From NCBI GenBank assembly GCA_021613375.1, contig CM038727.1, forward strand, positions 3,207,004-3,271,003: a stretch of 64,000 nt of DNA, given 5' to 3'. The notes under the pieces are model-generated. The model ran no database searches and was not told the origin of the DNA. It saw only the letters and a program-made list of their open reading frames with translations. A program made the position numbers and the translations under genes. This document shows, one piece after another, positions 20,729 through 32,473 of the stretch (positions are counted from its first letter, which is position 1; every line of letters begins with the position of its first letter). This DNA comes from Megaleporinus macrocephalus (Eukaryota; Chordata; Actinopteri; Characiformes; Anostomidae).

Positions 20729-23700
20729 GCCACAGGGAAACTAGTACCCTCTGGTGGTGTGAGCCAAACATCAGGAGTGGGTAATGAAGGCTCAAAAGTA
20801 CATTCTATGTGTGTGCCTAAGCTTATAGGTGAATGTCCTGTCGTTGAAGTTATAATGGGGGGAGTCTCTATTCCCTGTTTATTGGACACAGGCTCCATGG
20901 TAACTACCCTTACCGAACAGTTTTTTTACAAGCATTTTCAATCACTGCTTGGCCAGCTTCAAGAGTGTCGTTGGCTGCAGCTTAGAGCGGCTAATGGACT
21001 AGAAATCCCTTACCTGGGGTATTTAGAGATAGATATTCATGTCCTGAGTAAAGTGTTGCCAGGGATGGGTGTCTTAGTAGTTCGGGACTCTAGTGATCCT
21101 CAGACTAGGGCTCAAAAGTCCAAGGTGCCGGGGTTGTTGGGCATGAACGTGATTGGCCAATGCTATAATGAACTGTTTCAGCAACATGGGTCTTTGTTTC
21201 AGGCCCTCCCGCTGCAGTCAGTGGGAAAGGCCTGGCGGCAGGTATTCACTGAGTGTCATCAGCTAGACTGTTTACCACCAACAGGTTGTTTGGGACAGGT
21301 TAAAGTAGCTGGGCATACGTCGGTACGCGTTCCGGCGGGTTCTATGAAACTGGTGGAGGCAATAGGAAATAAGCATTTTGGCCCATGCCTTAATTCTGTG
21401 CTTCTGGAACCAGGTAGTGGGAGGCTCCCTCCAGGCCTTCTTTTGTCTAGAGCTTTGCTCCCATTTAATCAAGGGCAGGTGTTTGTACCAGTGGTTAATG
21501 TGGAGACTAGGGATGTATGGATTCCTCCTTCTACTGTTTTAGGTACTTTATTTTGTGTGGAGCAGCAGACAAATCATCAGGCGGTGACCTTCGAAGAGCA
21601 GACAGATAGTGGAGGGCGGGTTGCAGTGATTCAGTCACTGCACGTAGAGTGCAGCTCTTTGGATCTTTCTGGTCTCTCTTGGCCTACGTTGTCTGTTGAG
21701 CAAGAACAGCAGGGTAAAGCTCTTCTCCAACAGTTTAGTAAAGTATTTAGTCAGAGGGAGGGTGAGGTGGGGTGTACCAACCTCATATATCATGAAATTC
21801 CCCTGTTAGATGAGACCCCGGTTCGTCAGCGGTACCGTCGCCTTCCACCTTCTCAGTATGACAAGGTTAAAGCCCACATTCAGGAGTTGGTGGATAGGGA
21901 AATTGTGCGGGTGAGTTGTAGCCCCTACTCGTCTCCAATTGTGGTGGTGCAGAAGAAGGATGGTACCATACGGCTGTGCGTAGATTACCGGCAATTAAAT
22001 GCAAAGACCAGAAAGGATGCTTATCCATTGCCACGAATAGAGGAAACGCTGGATGCTTTAGCTGGTGCACAATTGTTTTCTACGCTCGATTTGACCAGCG
22101 GGTATAATCAAGTTCCCATGGCTGAGAAGGATAAACAAAAGACTGCTTTTTGTACCCCATTTGGGTTATTTGAGTTCAACCGTATGCCTTTTGGCCTTTG
22201 TAATGCCCCTAGCACCTTCCAGCGATTTTTGGAGATGAGAGATACCACTCTTTGTTGCTCTACTTGGATGACATTGTAATTTTTTCCCCCTCATTTGATA
22301 CCCATTTACGGCGTCTTGAAATGGTGTTGGGAAGACTGCAGCAGCATAACTTAAAATTGAAGCTTGAGAAGTGTAATTTCTTCCAATCAGAAGTTTCTTA
22401 TTTAGGCCATGTCATTTCTCCTCTTGGGGTGGCAACTGACCCAGAGAAGATCCGAGCGGTCGCAGAGTGGAGACGGCCTACAACAGTGAAAGAGCTTCGA
22501 TCTTTCCTTGGCTTTGCATCATACTATCGCCGGTTCGTTGATCAGTTTGCAAGACATGCTGCTCCACTGCACAAGTTAGTAGCCATTCTTCAAGGGAGTA
22601 CAAGGAAGCCTGGGGTCAGCTCATTGGAAGGGAAATGGAATGAAGCTTGTGAGAGGGCATTTAGTGCACTAAAAGACAAGTTGGTGACTGCACCAGTGCT
22701 TGCGTATGCTGACTTTTCACGGCCTTTCATTTTAGAAATTGATGCGAGCCATAGTGGGCTTGGTGCAGTTCTTTCCCAAGAACATGAGGGGAAGAAGAGG
22801 CCAGTTGCATATGCTAGTAGAGGGCTCCATCCAACGGAGAGGAACATGTCCAATTATAGTTCCATGAAATTGGAACTGCTAGGACTGAAATGGGCAGTCA
22901 CAGAGAAATTTCGGGAGTACTTGTTGGGGGCTAAGTTTACTGTTTTTACCGATAATAATCCCTTGAGTTACTTACAGACTGCGAAATTGGGAGCTGTGGA
23001 GTAGCGCTGGGCATCGCAGTTGGCTCTTTTTGATTTTGACATTAAGTACCGTCCAGGAGGTGCAAATCGTAATGCTGATGCTCTATCTCGGCAACCAGAA
23101 CCCTCCCTTCCATCTTCAATTCAAGAATTAGTCCCTGGGGTGGCAGTCCCTGAGATCAGCAGTAGTTGGCCAACGGGGCAGCAGATTGATGGCGCAATTT
23201 CAGCAATTGATGCCTTCCCAGTACGTCAAAAAGTCGATTTATTTGCTTTGCAATCCAATGACCCAGTTATCAGTGCATTTCTTGTATACTGGAAGAGGGG
23301 GCGACCTCCTTCAGCAGAAGAGCGAGTGACTGAAGCACGGCCAGTGTTAGAATTGCTTAAGCAGTGAAATAGAATCCGGGACTGTGGAGGGGTACTGTAT
23401 CGATTGACGCATATGCCAGGGGAGAATAAAGAACTGCTACAGCTGTTGCTGCCGGAAGTTTTAAAGTCAGAAATACTAACAGCTCTCCATAACAACCATG
23501 GGCATCAAGGGTGCGAGAGAACCACTCACCTGGTGCGGCAAAGATGTTATTGGCCCCAGATGAGAAGAGACATTGACCAGTGGTGCCAGCAGTGTTCCCG
23601 TTGTGTGGCATCCAAAGCAGTGTATCCCAAGGTGAGAACGTTTCTGGGTAGTTTGTTGGCTTCTAGGCCTCTAGAGATTGTGGCCATAGATTTTACAGTA

Positions 23701-24857
23701 CTGGAACGGGCGAGTGATGGCCGGGAGAATGTGCTTGTTGTGACAGGCGTTTTCTCAAAATTTACTCAGGCTTACCCTACCCCCGATCAGAAGGCCAGTA
23801 CCGTGGTACACATCTTGACGGAGAAATGGTTCTACCTGTATGGGATCCCCAAGCGAATACATTCGGATCAAGGCCGAAATTTTGAGGGAGATTTGATGAA
23901 GGCTTTGTGTAAACTGTATGGGGTTGAGAAGAGTCGCACTACTCCGTACCATCCAGAAGGGAACGGACAGTGTGAAAGGTTTAATCGTACCATGCATGAT
24001 TTATTGCGAACACTGCCAGCAGAGAAGAAACGCAAGTGGCCCCAGCATCTCCCTCAATTATTGTTTGCATATAACACTACAGTACATCAATCAACTGGCC
24101 ACTCCCCTTATGAGCTCATGTTTTGCCGAAAGCCTCAACTGCCTATTGATTCATTGTTGGGAATAGTGGAGAATGAGCCCGTGGAAGGCTCGGTCGGAGA
24201 CTGGGTGAAAGAACAACAAGAGTTTCTTCAGTTTGCTTATGCCAGTGCAGAACACCATCTGAAAGCTGCAGCCACCCAAAGGGCGCAACAGCACCAAAAA
24301 GGGGCAGTTCCAATACTTCCAGCCGGGACCATTGTCTATAAGAGAATCACGTGCAAGGTCGAAACAAAATTCAGGATGTCTGGGACAGTACTAGGTACCA
24401 GGTGGTAAAGTGCTTAGACGAGAGTGGTCGAGTGTACACCATCCGCCCAGCAGATGGTCAAGGTCCAGAAAGAAATATTCATAGAACGGAAATGCGAGTA
24501 GTTCCTGGACAAGCAACTAATGAGCCCTCAGATGCTTTAAACATGGAGGAGAGGCCTTTAGAAGCTGAGCAGTTGGAGCAGAGTCAGAGCACAGAAGAAG
24601 AGGAAGAGGAACCCAGCCGCTGGCTAATAGAGTGGGACACAGCTTCAGAACCAGCTATAGACCTTCAACATCGAGAGCCAGCATTGTGTTCACCCCAGCT
24701 GGGGCCGACAACACTCAGGCGTTCAACGCGGACCACAGCGGGTAAACACCCGAATCCCCATAATCTTCCCCGTCCTGTAGCCTGCCCAAGTGAGTCGGTG
24801 GGGGCTACAGTTCACCCTGCACTTAATACAGGACCATGTTTTTTTAGACCATGGTAA
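20729..24857 (+). pseudogene. pol: Gypsy pol (protease, reverse transcriptase, RNase H, integrase), broken
   Basis: The first open segment starts after a stop at 20726, has no ATG of its own, and runs to 22279, as expected for a pol read from a lost gag. It holds the aspartic protease motif LLDTGS (Asp codon at 20885) and the reverse transcriptase fingers and palm (LCVDYRQLN at 21974, FSTLDLTSGY near 22078). Frame changes between about 22225 and 22250, where a short deletion is likely, just before the catalytic YLDD (22261-22272). RNase H follows (EIDAS near 22735, FTDNNP near 22945). An in-frame TAG at 23002 and a TGA at 23365 interrupt the tether and the start of integrase. Integrase shows the HHCC zinc finger (about 23490-23610) and a DD35E triad at about 23689, 23866 and 23974. 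A second frame change near 24340 precedes the C-terminal chromodomain-like or basic tail with RRSTR (about 24720). It cannot make a functional polyprotein. Confidence 0.93.
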
Positions 24858-24906
24858 GATTTAATAGTAGGTCACCGGGACGGTGACTTTTCAAAGCAGG
24901 GGTGGA
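24858..24906 (+). promoter_or_regulatory. Likely polypurine tract region before the 3' LTR
   Basis: The purine-leaning AAAGCAGGGGTGGA immediately precedes TGTAGCC of the 3' LTR, the position at which plus-strand priming occurs in LTR retrotransposons. The tract is short and contains a C and a T, so the call rests mainly on position. Confidence 0.5.
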
Positions 24907-26335
24907 TGTAGCCAGCAGGTTTAGTGAGAGAGGGACTTTTATTTTGAAGGCAGCGCCTGGGGGCGGCCATTTTGGGGGGGTATTTTAGTCCTGCGATAGC
25001 TCACCAAAGTATCGTTTGGTCTCGTTTGAGTTCTGCCGGTCTTCACGTGCAGCAGGTAATTTCTTTATTATCAAGTTAATATGTAACAGTTGTTTCTGTG
25101 CTTTATACTGCGTGTTTTTGTAGATCATTAACGAGAGTAGCAAGTGGCAGCACGGGCCGTGAAAGGTGAAGTCTCCATCCATAGAAGGACTGTTTTGGAT
25201 GGATTAAGTGGTGTCAGTGTTTGATCCAGTGGCTGGAAACTGTAAGTTTGAACAATGTATGTTGGAGTGTCTGAGTGATTAGTAGCATGAAGACACAATG
25301 CGGTTGTTGTGATCTAAGGCTCTTTTGTTATGGTACGTTTTATTATAGTCTGAGATTGATTTGGATGCTTGGTGGGAGCTGAGGTTCTCAGGGGTACATG
25401 TGTTAATACATCGCTGTACAGGTACGAGCTGGTTTATGTTAAAGGGATGCTGTGTTGAAACTAGGCTCATTTTAGTAACCTTGTGCCTACGTTGTCTTAC
25501 AGGGCACAGGGGCCTGCGGGATAATAGCCACTGTTTTTTTTATTTATGTGAACTGTGTTTTATGTACATTTGATTTTATTATTTTGATTCTGGATTACTG
25601 GAAGGTTGAGCATTCCTTGTAGTAGATGCTCAAAGGATTTTTTATCACATTGGGTGCCTAAATCATATGTGTAGCCATTTTAAAACGAATTCCCTCATGA
25701 CTGACTAGTGTGGCCTCCGATCACATTCTAGGTGGTCTCAGTTCACCTTGGCAGACAGTATATGCCATTGGGTTTTTTTTGGATATATGTTGGTTGAGAA
25801 TAACTTATTGATTGATTTAAAGCGGATTGTTTTCTTTTTTTATATATATATTTGATTTATAAATTTTCTTGTGCATGTAAAGATTTCTTTATTTATTTAT
25901 TTATTATAGTAATCTCATTTGTGTGTGTGTGTGTGTATCGGATTTGGTGTGGGGTGGCAAAGTCTGAGGCCAATGGTTGTATTTTCTGTCTCTTTTGTGA
26001 GACCCTAGAGTCACCTGTGAGTGCCACAGTCTTCTGGTTGGGGAACGGCTACCTGGTTGTGATAATGGCATGATTGGATGCTGTTTGATGTTAGCCAAAT
26101 ACTGAAGTTTGTTATAGTTTTTTTTAATAGTATTTGTGATTTGGAATTAAAGAACAAATTGTATTTTTAACTGCGTTTTAGGTTCTGTCTTAAAATATAT
26201 AAAAATAAAATATTTCTACTGCATCAGTCTCATCAGAACTGTGTGTGTCCTTAATTTGGGGAATTTTAAGAGGTATCACAGTAGCACGTTTGATTTTAGA
26301 GATTTCTATTGTGTAACCACTTGATGAGGGCAACA
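24907..26335 (+). repeat. 3' LTR of the Gypsy element, apparently full length
   Basis: Begins TGTAGCCAGC and is taken to end at GGGCAACA, where the interrupted Tc1-like sequence resumes, giving about 1.43 kb with TG...CA ends. The part after 26106, missing from the 5' LTR, has AATAAA-type words near 26210 suitable for 3' end formation. It carries the same G-rich YY1-like stretch as the 5' copy near 24957. The end point is inferred from the flanking transposon, since the other LTR is truncated. Confidence 0.85.
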
Positions 26336-27372
26336 TTTAGATCGTCGTTCTTCTAGAAATCCATCTGTGAGGTCAGACACTGATGTTGGACAAGAAGGTC
26401 TGGCTCACAGTCTCTGCTCTAATTCCTCCCAAAGGTGTTCTATCAGGTGGAGGTCAGGACTCTCTGCAGGCCAGTTAAGTTCTTCCACACCAAACTCCCT
26501 CCTCCATGTCTTTATGGAGCTGCTCTGTGCACTGGTGGGCAGTCATGTTGGAACAGGAAGGGGCCGTCCCCACAAAGTTGGGAGCATGAAATTGTCCAGA
26601 ATCTCTTGGTCGCTGAAGCATTAAGAGTTCCTTTCACTGGAACTGAGGGTACAAGCCCACCTCCTGAAGAACAACCCCACAACATAATCCCCCCTCCATC
26701 AAACTTTACACTCGGCAAAATGCAGTCAGACAAGTACTGTTCTCCTGGCAACCCAGACTCATTCATCGGATTGCCAGACGGAGAAGCGTGATTGGTCACT
26801 CCAGAGAACACGTCTCCACTGCTCTAGAGTCCAGTGGTGGCGTGCTTTACTCCACTGCATCCGATGCTCTGAATTGTTCTTGGTGATGTAAGGCTTGGAT
26901 GCAGCTTCTTGGCCATGGAGACCCATTCCATGAAGTTCTCTACGCTCTGTTCTTGAGCTGATCTGAAGACCACATGAGGTCTGTAGTGATGGACTCTGTA
27001 GAAAGTTGGTGACCTCTGTGCACTATGCTCCTCAGCATCCGCTGACCCGCTTTGTCATTGTACGTGGCTACCACTTGGTGGCGGAGTTGCTGTCATTCCC
27101 AATCACTTCCACTTTGTTCTAACACCACTGACAGTCCACTGTGGAATATTTAGTAGTGAGGAAACTTCACCACTGGACGTGTAGCACAGGTGCCGTCCTA
27201 TCACGGTACCACGCTGGAGTTCACTGAGCTCCTGAGAGACCCATTCTTTACTAATGTGTGGAGAAGCAGTCTGCAGGACTAGGTGCTGGTTTGTAACACC
27301 TGTGGTCATGAAGTGATTTGAACAACAGAATTTAATGATTTGGGTGGGTGAGTGAATACTTTTGTGGTCATT
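26336..27372 (-). mobile_element. Right part (5' end and transposase body) of the split Tc1-like transposon
   Basis: Minus-strand frames cover most of a Tc1-like transposase: the N-terminal helix-turn-helix (ELSELQRGTVIG, LNIPQWTVSGV) at 27103-27309 and the catalytic-core tail ([23 protein letters not shown]) at 26512-26811. Frameshifts separate them. The right terminus has the inverted repeat GTGAGTGAATACTTTTGTGG (about 27345). Together with 19309-19480 this makes a single element of about 1.2 kb. The gene is broken even without the retrotransposon inside it. Confidence 0.9.
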
Positions 27373-28229
27373 CCATCCTTAGAAACTCTAGTTTTTGCTC
27401 TCAGGTTGGGTTTCAGGTCGTAGTGTCTTTCATCCAGAGTCGCACCTGATGGTGAATTACTTGTAGGCCCTTGCTTTATTTTTTGGTGTCTGCTGCCAAG
27501 TTAGATAATGCTAAGGTAGGATCAAGTGGGAGCTTCTATTGAATTAGACGAGACCCCACATCTTTCACAACGAGCCCCAGTCGTTGTAGAACACGCCACG
27601 CTCTCTTGTGAAGCCAGCTCGTGCGGTTATTAAAACCTGAAAAGGGAGTTTAATGGCACCACAAAATGCTGACCCTCATTAGCAGCGTAGCCCAGGATGG
27701 ACACAGCTAGTGGAGTAATTAGCGATGAGAGGGCTCTGATTAATTACTCTGTGAGGATCTCCCAGGGATTATAATTACGCCTGGCATCTGTCGACCTTGT
27801 TGGGTGATCAGAGGATCAGGAACAATAGATTTACAGGCTTTTGTTTTCATGCTAATATGAGATGATGGCGGTCTGTATGTCGGGGACAGAGAAACATGGC
27901 TCATCATTACTTTCCCCCCAATAAGTATTCATAATGAATCCTACACTGGTCACATTCATGGAGTAGGATCATTCAAACCCTAATGAATTCCAACCCCTTG
28001 CTCGAGACTGAAGCCATTCATAATTTGAATGTGACCTTGCAGTACTAGTCGTAGCCCAGGCATCATGTCAAACTCACAAGATGATCATTTCTTTTAAATC
28101 AGGTTACATTAGTCCAAAGGAAATCCAGATAGAAGCAGTGTGTGAAGAACAGAGTGGAGGAGATGGAGGTGAGGAGTCTGTGCTGCACTAGTTGCACCAG
28201 CAGATGCAAGAACTACCTTCTCCTCCATC
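27373..28229. other. Candidate conserved non-coding island (about 27600-27930)
   Basis: The centre is dense in homeodomain-type sites: TGGAGTAATTAGCGATGAGA, CTGATTAATTACTCTGTG and TTATAATTACGCCTGG lie within about 80 bp (27710-27785). This is typical of developmental enhancers in gene deserts. There is no ORF and no repeat. Conservation is unverified. Confidence 0.4.
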
Positions 28230-29905
28230 CATCCATCTAATCAAGAACCACGTTATTCTGCACATGGCCTTCTATTTATGACCTACCCTTTCCTCCAGAC
28301 AACCTACTCAAGAACAACCTTCTCCTCCAGTCAAGCTCCTACTCAAGAACTACCTTCTCCTTCAGGCATCCGTCTAATCAAGAACCACCATATCCTACAC
28401 ATGGCCTTCTATTTATGACCTACCCTCTCCTCCAGACAACCTCCTACTCAAGAGCCACCTTCTCTTCCAGATGCCCTTCTATTAAAGGACCACCTTCCCC
28501 AACAGATGTACTCCTACTCAAGTACCACCTTTTCATCCAAATGTCCTTCTACTGAAAATCACCTTCTTCTCTAGATGTCCTTTTACTCCTTTTAGACCTG
28601 CCTTCTCCTCCACAAATCTTTCCACTAGAGAACTTCCTTCTCCTCTAGACGTCCTGCCATTCGAGAACTACCTTCTCCTCCAGACGTCCTTCTACTCAAG
28701 AACTACCTCTACTCCAGACACCCTTCTACTGGAGCACTACCTTGTCCTCCAGATGTCCTTCTACTCAACAATTACCTTCTCCTCCAAACATTCCTCTACA
28801 CAGGCACTACCTTCTCTTCCAGATGCCCTTCTATTAAAGGACCACCTTCTCCGACAGATGTCCTCCTACTCAAGAACCACCTTCTCCTCCAGATGTCCTT
28901 CTACTCAAGAACCACTTGCTCCTCTAGATGTCCTTCCACTTGAGAACTACCCTGTCCTTCAGATGTCCTTCCACTCGAGAACTACCTTCTCCTCCAGATG
29001 TCTTTCTATTTATTAACTACCTTCTCTTCCAGACATCCTTCCACTCGAGGACTTCCTTCTCCTCCAGACGTCCTGCCACTCGAGAACTACCTTCTCCTCC
29101 AGATGACTTTCTATTCAATAACTACCTTCTCTTCGAGACATCCTTCCACTCGAGAACTTCCTTCTCCTCCAGACGTCCTGCCACTCGAGAACTACCTTCT
29201 CCTCCAGATGACTTTCTATTCAATAACTACCTTCTCTTCCAGACTTTCTTCTACTTAAGAATTACCTTCTTCTCCAGACTTTCTTCTACTCAAAAACTAC
29301 ATTTTCCTCCAGACGTCTTTCTATTCAATAACTACCTTCTCTTCCAGACTTTCTTCTACTCAAGACCTACCTCCTCTTCCAGACTTTTTTCTACTCAAGA
29401 CCTACCTCCTCTTCCAGGCTTTCTTCTACTCCAGAACTACCTTCTCTTCCAGACTTTCTTCTACTCAAGAACTACTTTGTCCTCCAGACATCATTCTACT
29501 CAAGTACTACCTTCTCCTCCAGACGTCTTTCTATTCAATAACTATCTTCTCTTCCAGACTTTCTTCTACTCAAGAACTTTCTTCTCTTCCAGTCTTTCTT
29601 CTACTCAAGAACTACCTTCTCTCCAGATGTCCTTCTGCTCAAAAACTACCTTCTCCTCCAGATGTCATTCTACTTAAGAACTATCTTCTCCTTCTTCTCC
29701 AGTGTCCATCTACTCAAAAACTACCTTCTCCTCTAGATGTCCTTCTACTTAAGAACTATCTTCTCCTCCAGATGTCCATCTACTCAAGAACTACCTTCTC
29801 TCCAGATGTCTTTCTATTCAAAAACTACCTTCTCCTCCAGATGTCCTTCTATTTAAGAACTACCTTCTCCTCCAGACATTCCTCTACACAGACACTGCCT
29901 TCGCC
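28230..29905 (+). repeat. 35-bp minisatellite, about 45 diverged copies
   Basis: The unit reads AGAACTACCTTCTCCTCCAG followed by ATGTCCTTCTACTCA; starts at 28871 and 28906 give 35 bp. The left part contains a longer repeated block (words ACATGGCCTTCTATTTATGA at about 28261 and 28401). All three forward frames are largely free of stops, so the frame moves by one base per unit yet stays open for up to 249 codons; this is not evidence of coding. The same family recurs in reverse orientation at 30981-32065. Confidence 0.93.
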
Positions 29906-30980
29906 ATGTTATTGGTGATTTAAGTGTTAGTGGTGTTTTAGTGTTAGTGTCCTTCATGTTAATCAGGTGCTGGTAGGTTGGCACTTGATTTGATGCACTG
30001 AAGCTGATTGGACTCAAATTTCTGCTCCATGTATAAATGTATAGGCATATTTAAGAGTCAAGTCTCTTTTTATAATTTTTATTTTATAAAAATTAAGCCG
30101 AATTTGTGTAATTTAAATATACATATTTGAATATACATATTTAAGCATTTTAAATAACAAATACCCGAATACCTGAATACTTTTGAACTGGTCGACACCT
30201 GACACATTCAAATCGTGTAAACAAGAATAAATAAACAGACTAATAAATAAAAACAAAGTAACGAGGTTCCTGATATGAATGCACTGAAATGTAAATAAAA
30301 CCATCCAAAAATAACCACCAGAAATAGTTTAGTCTTTCTTTTCTCGTCTTCCTCAACGGGACGGAGGTGGTTCTTCATTATTCCCAGAATAAATGTCACA
30401 TACGATGAGGCTCTATTCTCTTGTGCGGCGCCGTCGTCCGCCCGCGGCACTGGAGGGGAACCGTTTAAAGTCTGCTTTCTTGCGCCTGGTTTTCAAAACA
30501 TGAAGTGATGCGACACGCATGAGGAGTTTTGCTCTAGTTGTTTACAAACACGCTGTAAAAGTAAAAATAAAGCTGTTTGAACTTTAAACGTGTTTATTCA
30601 TACAGCACAGCCGCGAAGATCTTCCTCTGCAGAGCAGCGGAGAACGTGTGAGTTCCGCCAGTCTGTTGTTCCAGATACACAGCTTCTTCATATAGGAGCG
30701 TGGCACTCCGGCTCTCTCTCACACTCATCGCACGACCCAACACGACTACACCAGCTGTGTTCTGAAGGGCTTTGACCCTGTGCAGGGTTCACGGAGTGCG
30801 TGGGTGGGCTGGTCACGCTCGGAGGGCTGAACTGCTCTTTTCCCTCAATGACACCAGAAAACCTAGCAGTGAATGAAGCTCCACTCTGAGCTTTAGCCTT
30901 GAAACCTTCTTCCACAAAGGAGTCGCATGATTGGTTAGTTATAAATGGGCTGATTGTAAAGGTTGTAAAAGGTTGTTCTT
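29906..30980. other. Spacer between two oppositely oriented 35-bp arrays
   Basis: The first half is AT-rich (ATATTTGAATATACATATTT near 30119). The second half, about 30400-30960, is CpG-rich (GTGCGGCGCCGTCGTCCGC near 30423) and could be regulatory. A short GTGTTAGTGGTGTTTTAGTG near 29925 resembles the 18-bp minisatellite of the 5-kb region. No gene is supported. Confidence 0.5.
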
Positions 30981-32065
30981 AAGTAGAAGGACTTCTGGAG
31001 GAAAAGGTTGTTCACAAATCACCACTGACACTGCTAACAGACGTCCTCCTACTCAATAACTACCTTCTCCTCCAGGCGTCCCTCTACTTTGTCTGGAGGA
31101 GTTCTTGAGTAGGAGGTTCTTGAGTAGGTTCTTGACTAGTTCTTGAATAGGAGGACGTCTGGAGGAGAAGGTTGTTCTTGAGCAAGAGGATGTCTGGAGG
31201 AGAAGGTGATGCTTGAGTAGGAGAATGTCTGGAGAAGGAAGTGCTTGGGCAGAAGAGCATCTAGAGGAGAAGGTAATTGTCAAGTAGAAGGAAGTCTGGG
31301 GAGAAGGTGATTCTTGAGTAGAAGGATGTCTGGAGAAGGTAGTTTTTGAGTAAAATAGCAACTAGAGAAGAAGGTAGTTCTCAATTAGAAGGAAGTCTGG
31401 AATAGATGATAGTTCTTGAGTAGAAGGGTGTCTGGAGGAGAAGGTAGTTTTTGAATAGAAGGATTTCTGGGGGAGAAGCTATTTCTTGAATAAAAGAATA
31501 TCTGGAGAAGAAGGTAATTCTTCAGTAGAAGAACATCTGGAGGAGAAAGTAGTTCTTGAGTTGTAGGACATCTGGAAGAGATGATAGTTCTTGAGTAGAA
31601 GGACTTCTGGAGGATAAGGTTGTTCTTGAGTAGAAGGACTTCTGGAGGAGAAGGTTGTTCTTGAGTAGAAGGACATCTGGAGGAGAAGGTTGTTCTTGAG
31701 TAGAAGGACTTCTGAGGAGAAGGTTGTTCTTGAATAGAAGGACGTCTGGAGGAGAAGGTTGTTCTTCAGTTGTAGGACATCTGGAAGAGATGATGGTTCT
31801 TGGGTAGAAGGACTTCTGGAGAAGATGGTTGTTCTTGAGTTGTAGGACATCTGGAAGAGATGATAGTTCTTGAGTAGAAGGACGTCTGAAGGAGAAGGTA
31901 GTTCTCAAGTAGATGGAAGTCTGGATAATAAGGTGGTTCTCATGTAGAAGGATGTCTGGAGGAGAAGGTAGTTTTTCAGTAAAAGAATGTCTGGGGAAGA
32001 AGGTAGTTCTTGAGTTGTAGGACATCTGGAGGAGATTGTTGTTCTTGAGTAGAAGGACATCTGCC
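30981..32065 (-). repeat. 35-bp minisatellite, inverted relative to the 28-30 kb array, about 30 copies
   Basis: Units such as GAGTAGAAGGACATCTGGAG followed by GAGAAGGTTGTTCTT are the reverse complement of the array at 28230-29905. The minus strand has open frames of 102-181 codons through it for the same compositional reason. Confidence 0.93.
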
Positions 32066-32473
32066 ATACCTCTTTGTGCATGTCATGTCACTGCAGACAG
32101 GTTGTTCCACCACTAGGCTAATTTGTGAGCAGTGCTCTGAAGGTTGCAGTCTTCGTGTGATGAAGGTATAAAAGTAACAGGTCTATTTTTTCATTTAACT
32201 TAATTAATCAAAGGCTCTGATGGATGACTGCTTCACAGAGGAGGTGCGTGTTTACCTGTCAGACTTCAAAGAAATAAAAAAAAACATGATCTAAGTTAAA
32301 AAAATAAATAAACAAGGATCTTCAATTAAATGTTCTGATGAATGATTTGGTTGTTATACCATACAGGTGTCCTCCGTACGTAAACAGTTACCCCCTGTAG
32401 CTCATGTGTCACTGTATAATTTACCAGCCACCCTCCATCTCAGAAAGAGACCCCCATAGGACCACCACTGGTC
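32066..32473. other. Non-coding stretch, nothing recognised
   Basis: AT-leaning sequence with a short A-rich run near 32274-32310; no element or gene identified. Confidence 0.5.

Larger units (their letters stand above)
19481..26335 (+). mobile_element. Ty3/Gypsy LTR retrotransposon, defective, nested in a Tc1-like element
   Basis: Two direct long terminal repeats start TGTAGCCAGCAGG at 19481 and 24907 and enclose a pol region with the order protease, reverse transcriptase, RNase H, integrase, which is the Ty3/Gypsy order. Gag, the primer-binding site and the last part of the 5' LTR are absent. Pol has two frame disruptions and two in-frame stops. The LTRs are nearly identical over their shared 1.2 kb, so the insertion is recent relative to the decayed transposon around it. 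A clean target-site duplication is not visible (GTTT on the left; ATTT or TTTAG on the right). Confidence 0.93.

Noticed and set aside
19853..25573. Short frames that occur twice, once in each LTR, as possible accessory genes
   Set aside because: They are duplicated simply because LTRs are duplicated, have no recognised domain and no independent evidence of translation.
28753..32067. Several Ser/Pro/Leu-rich frames of up to 249 codons
   Set aside because: They are frames through the two 35-bp arrays and shift with every unit.
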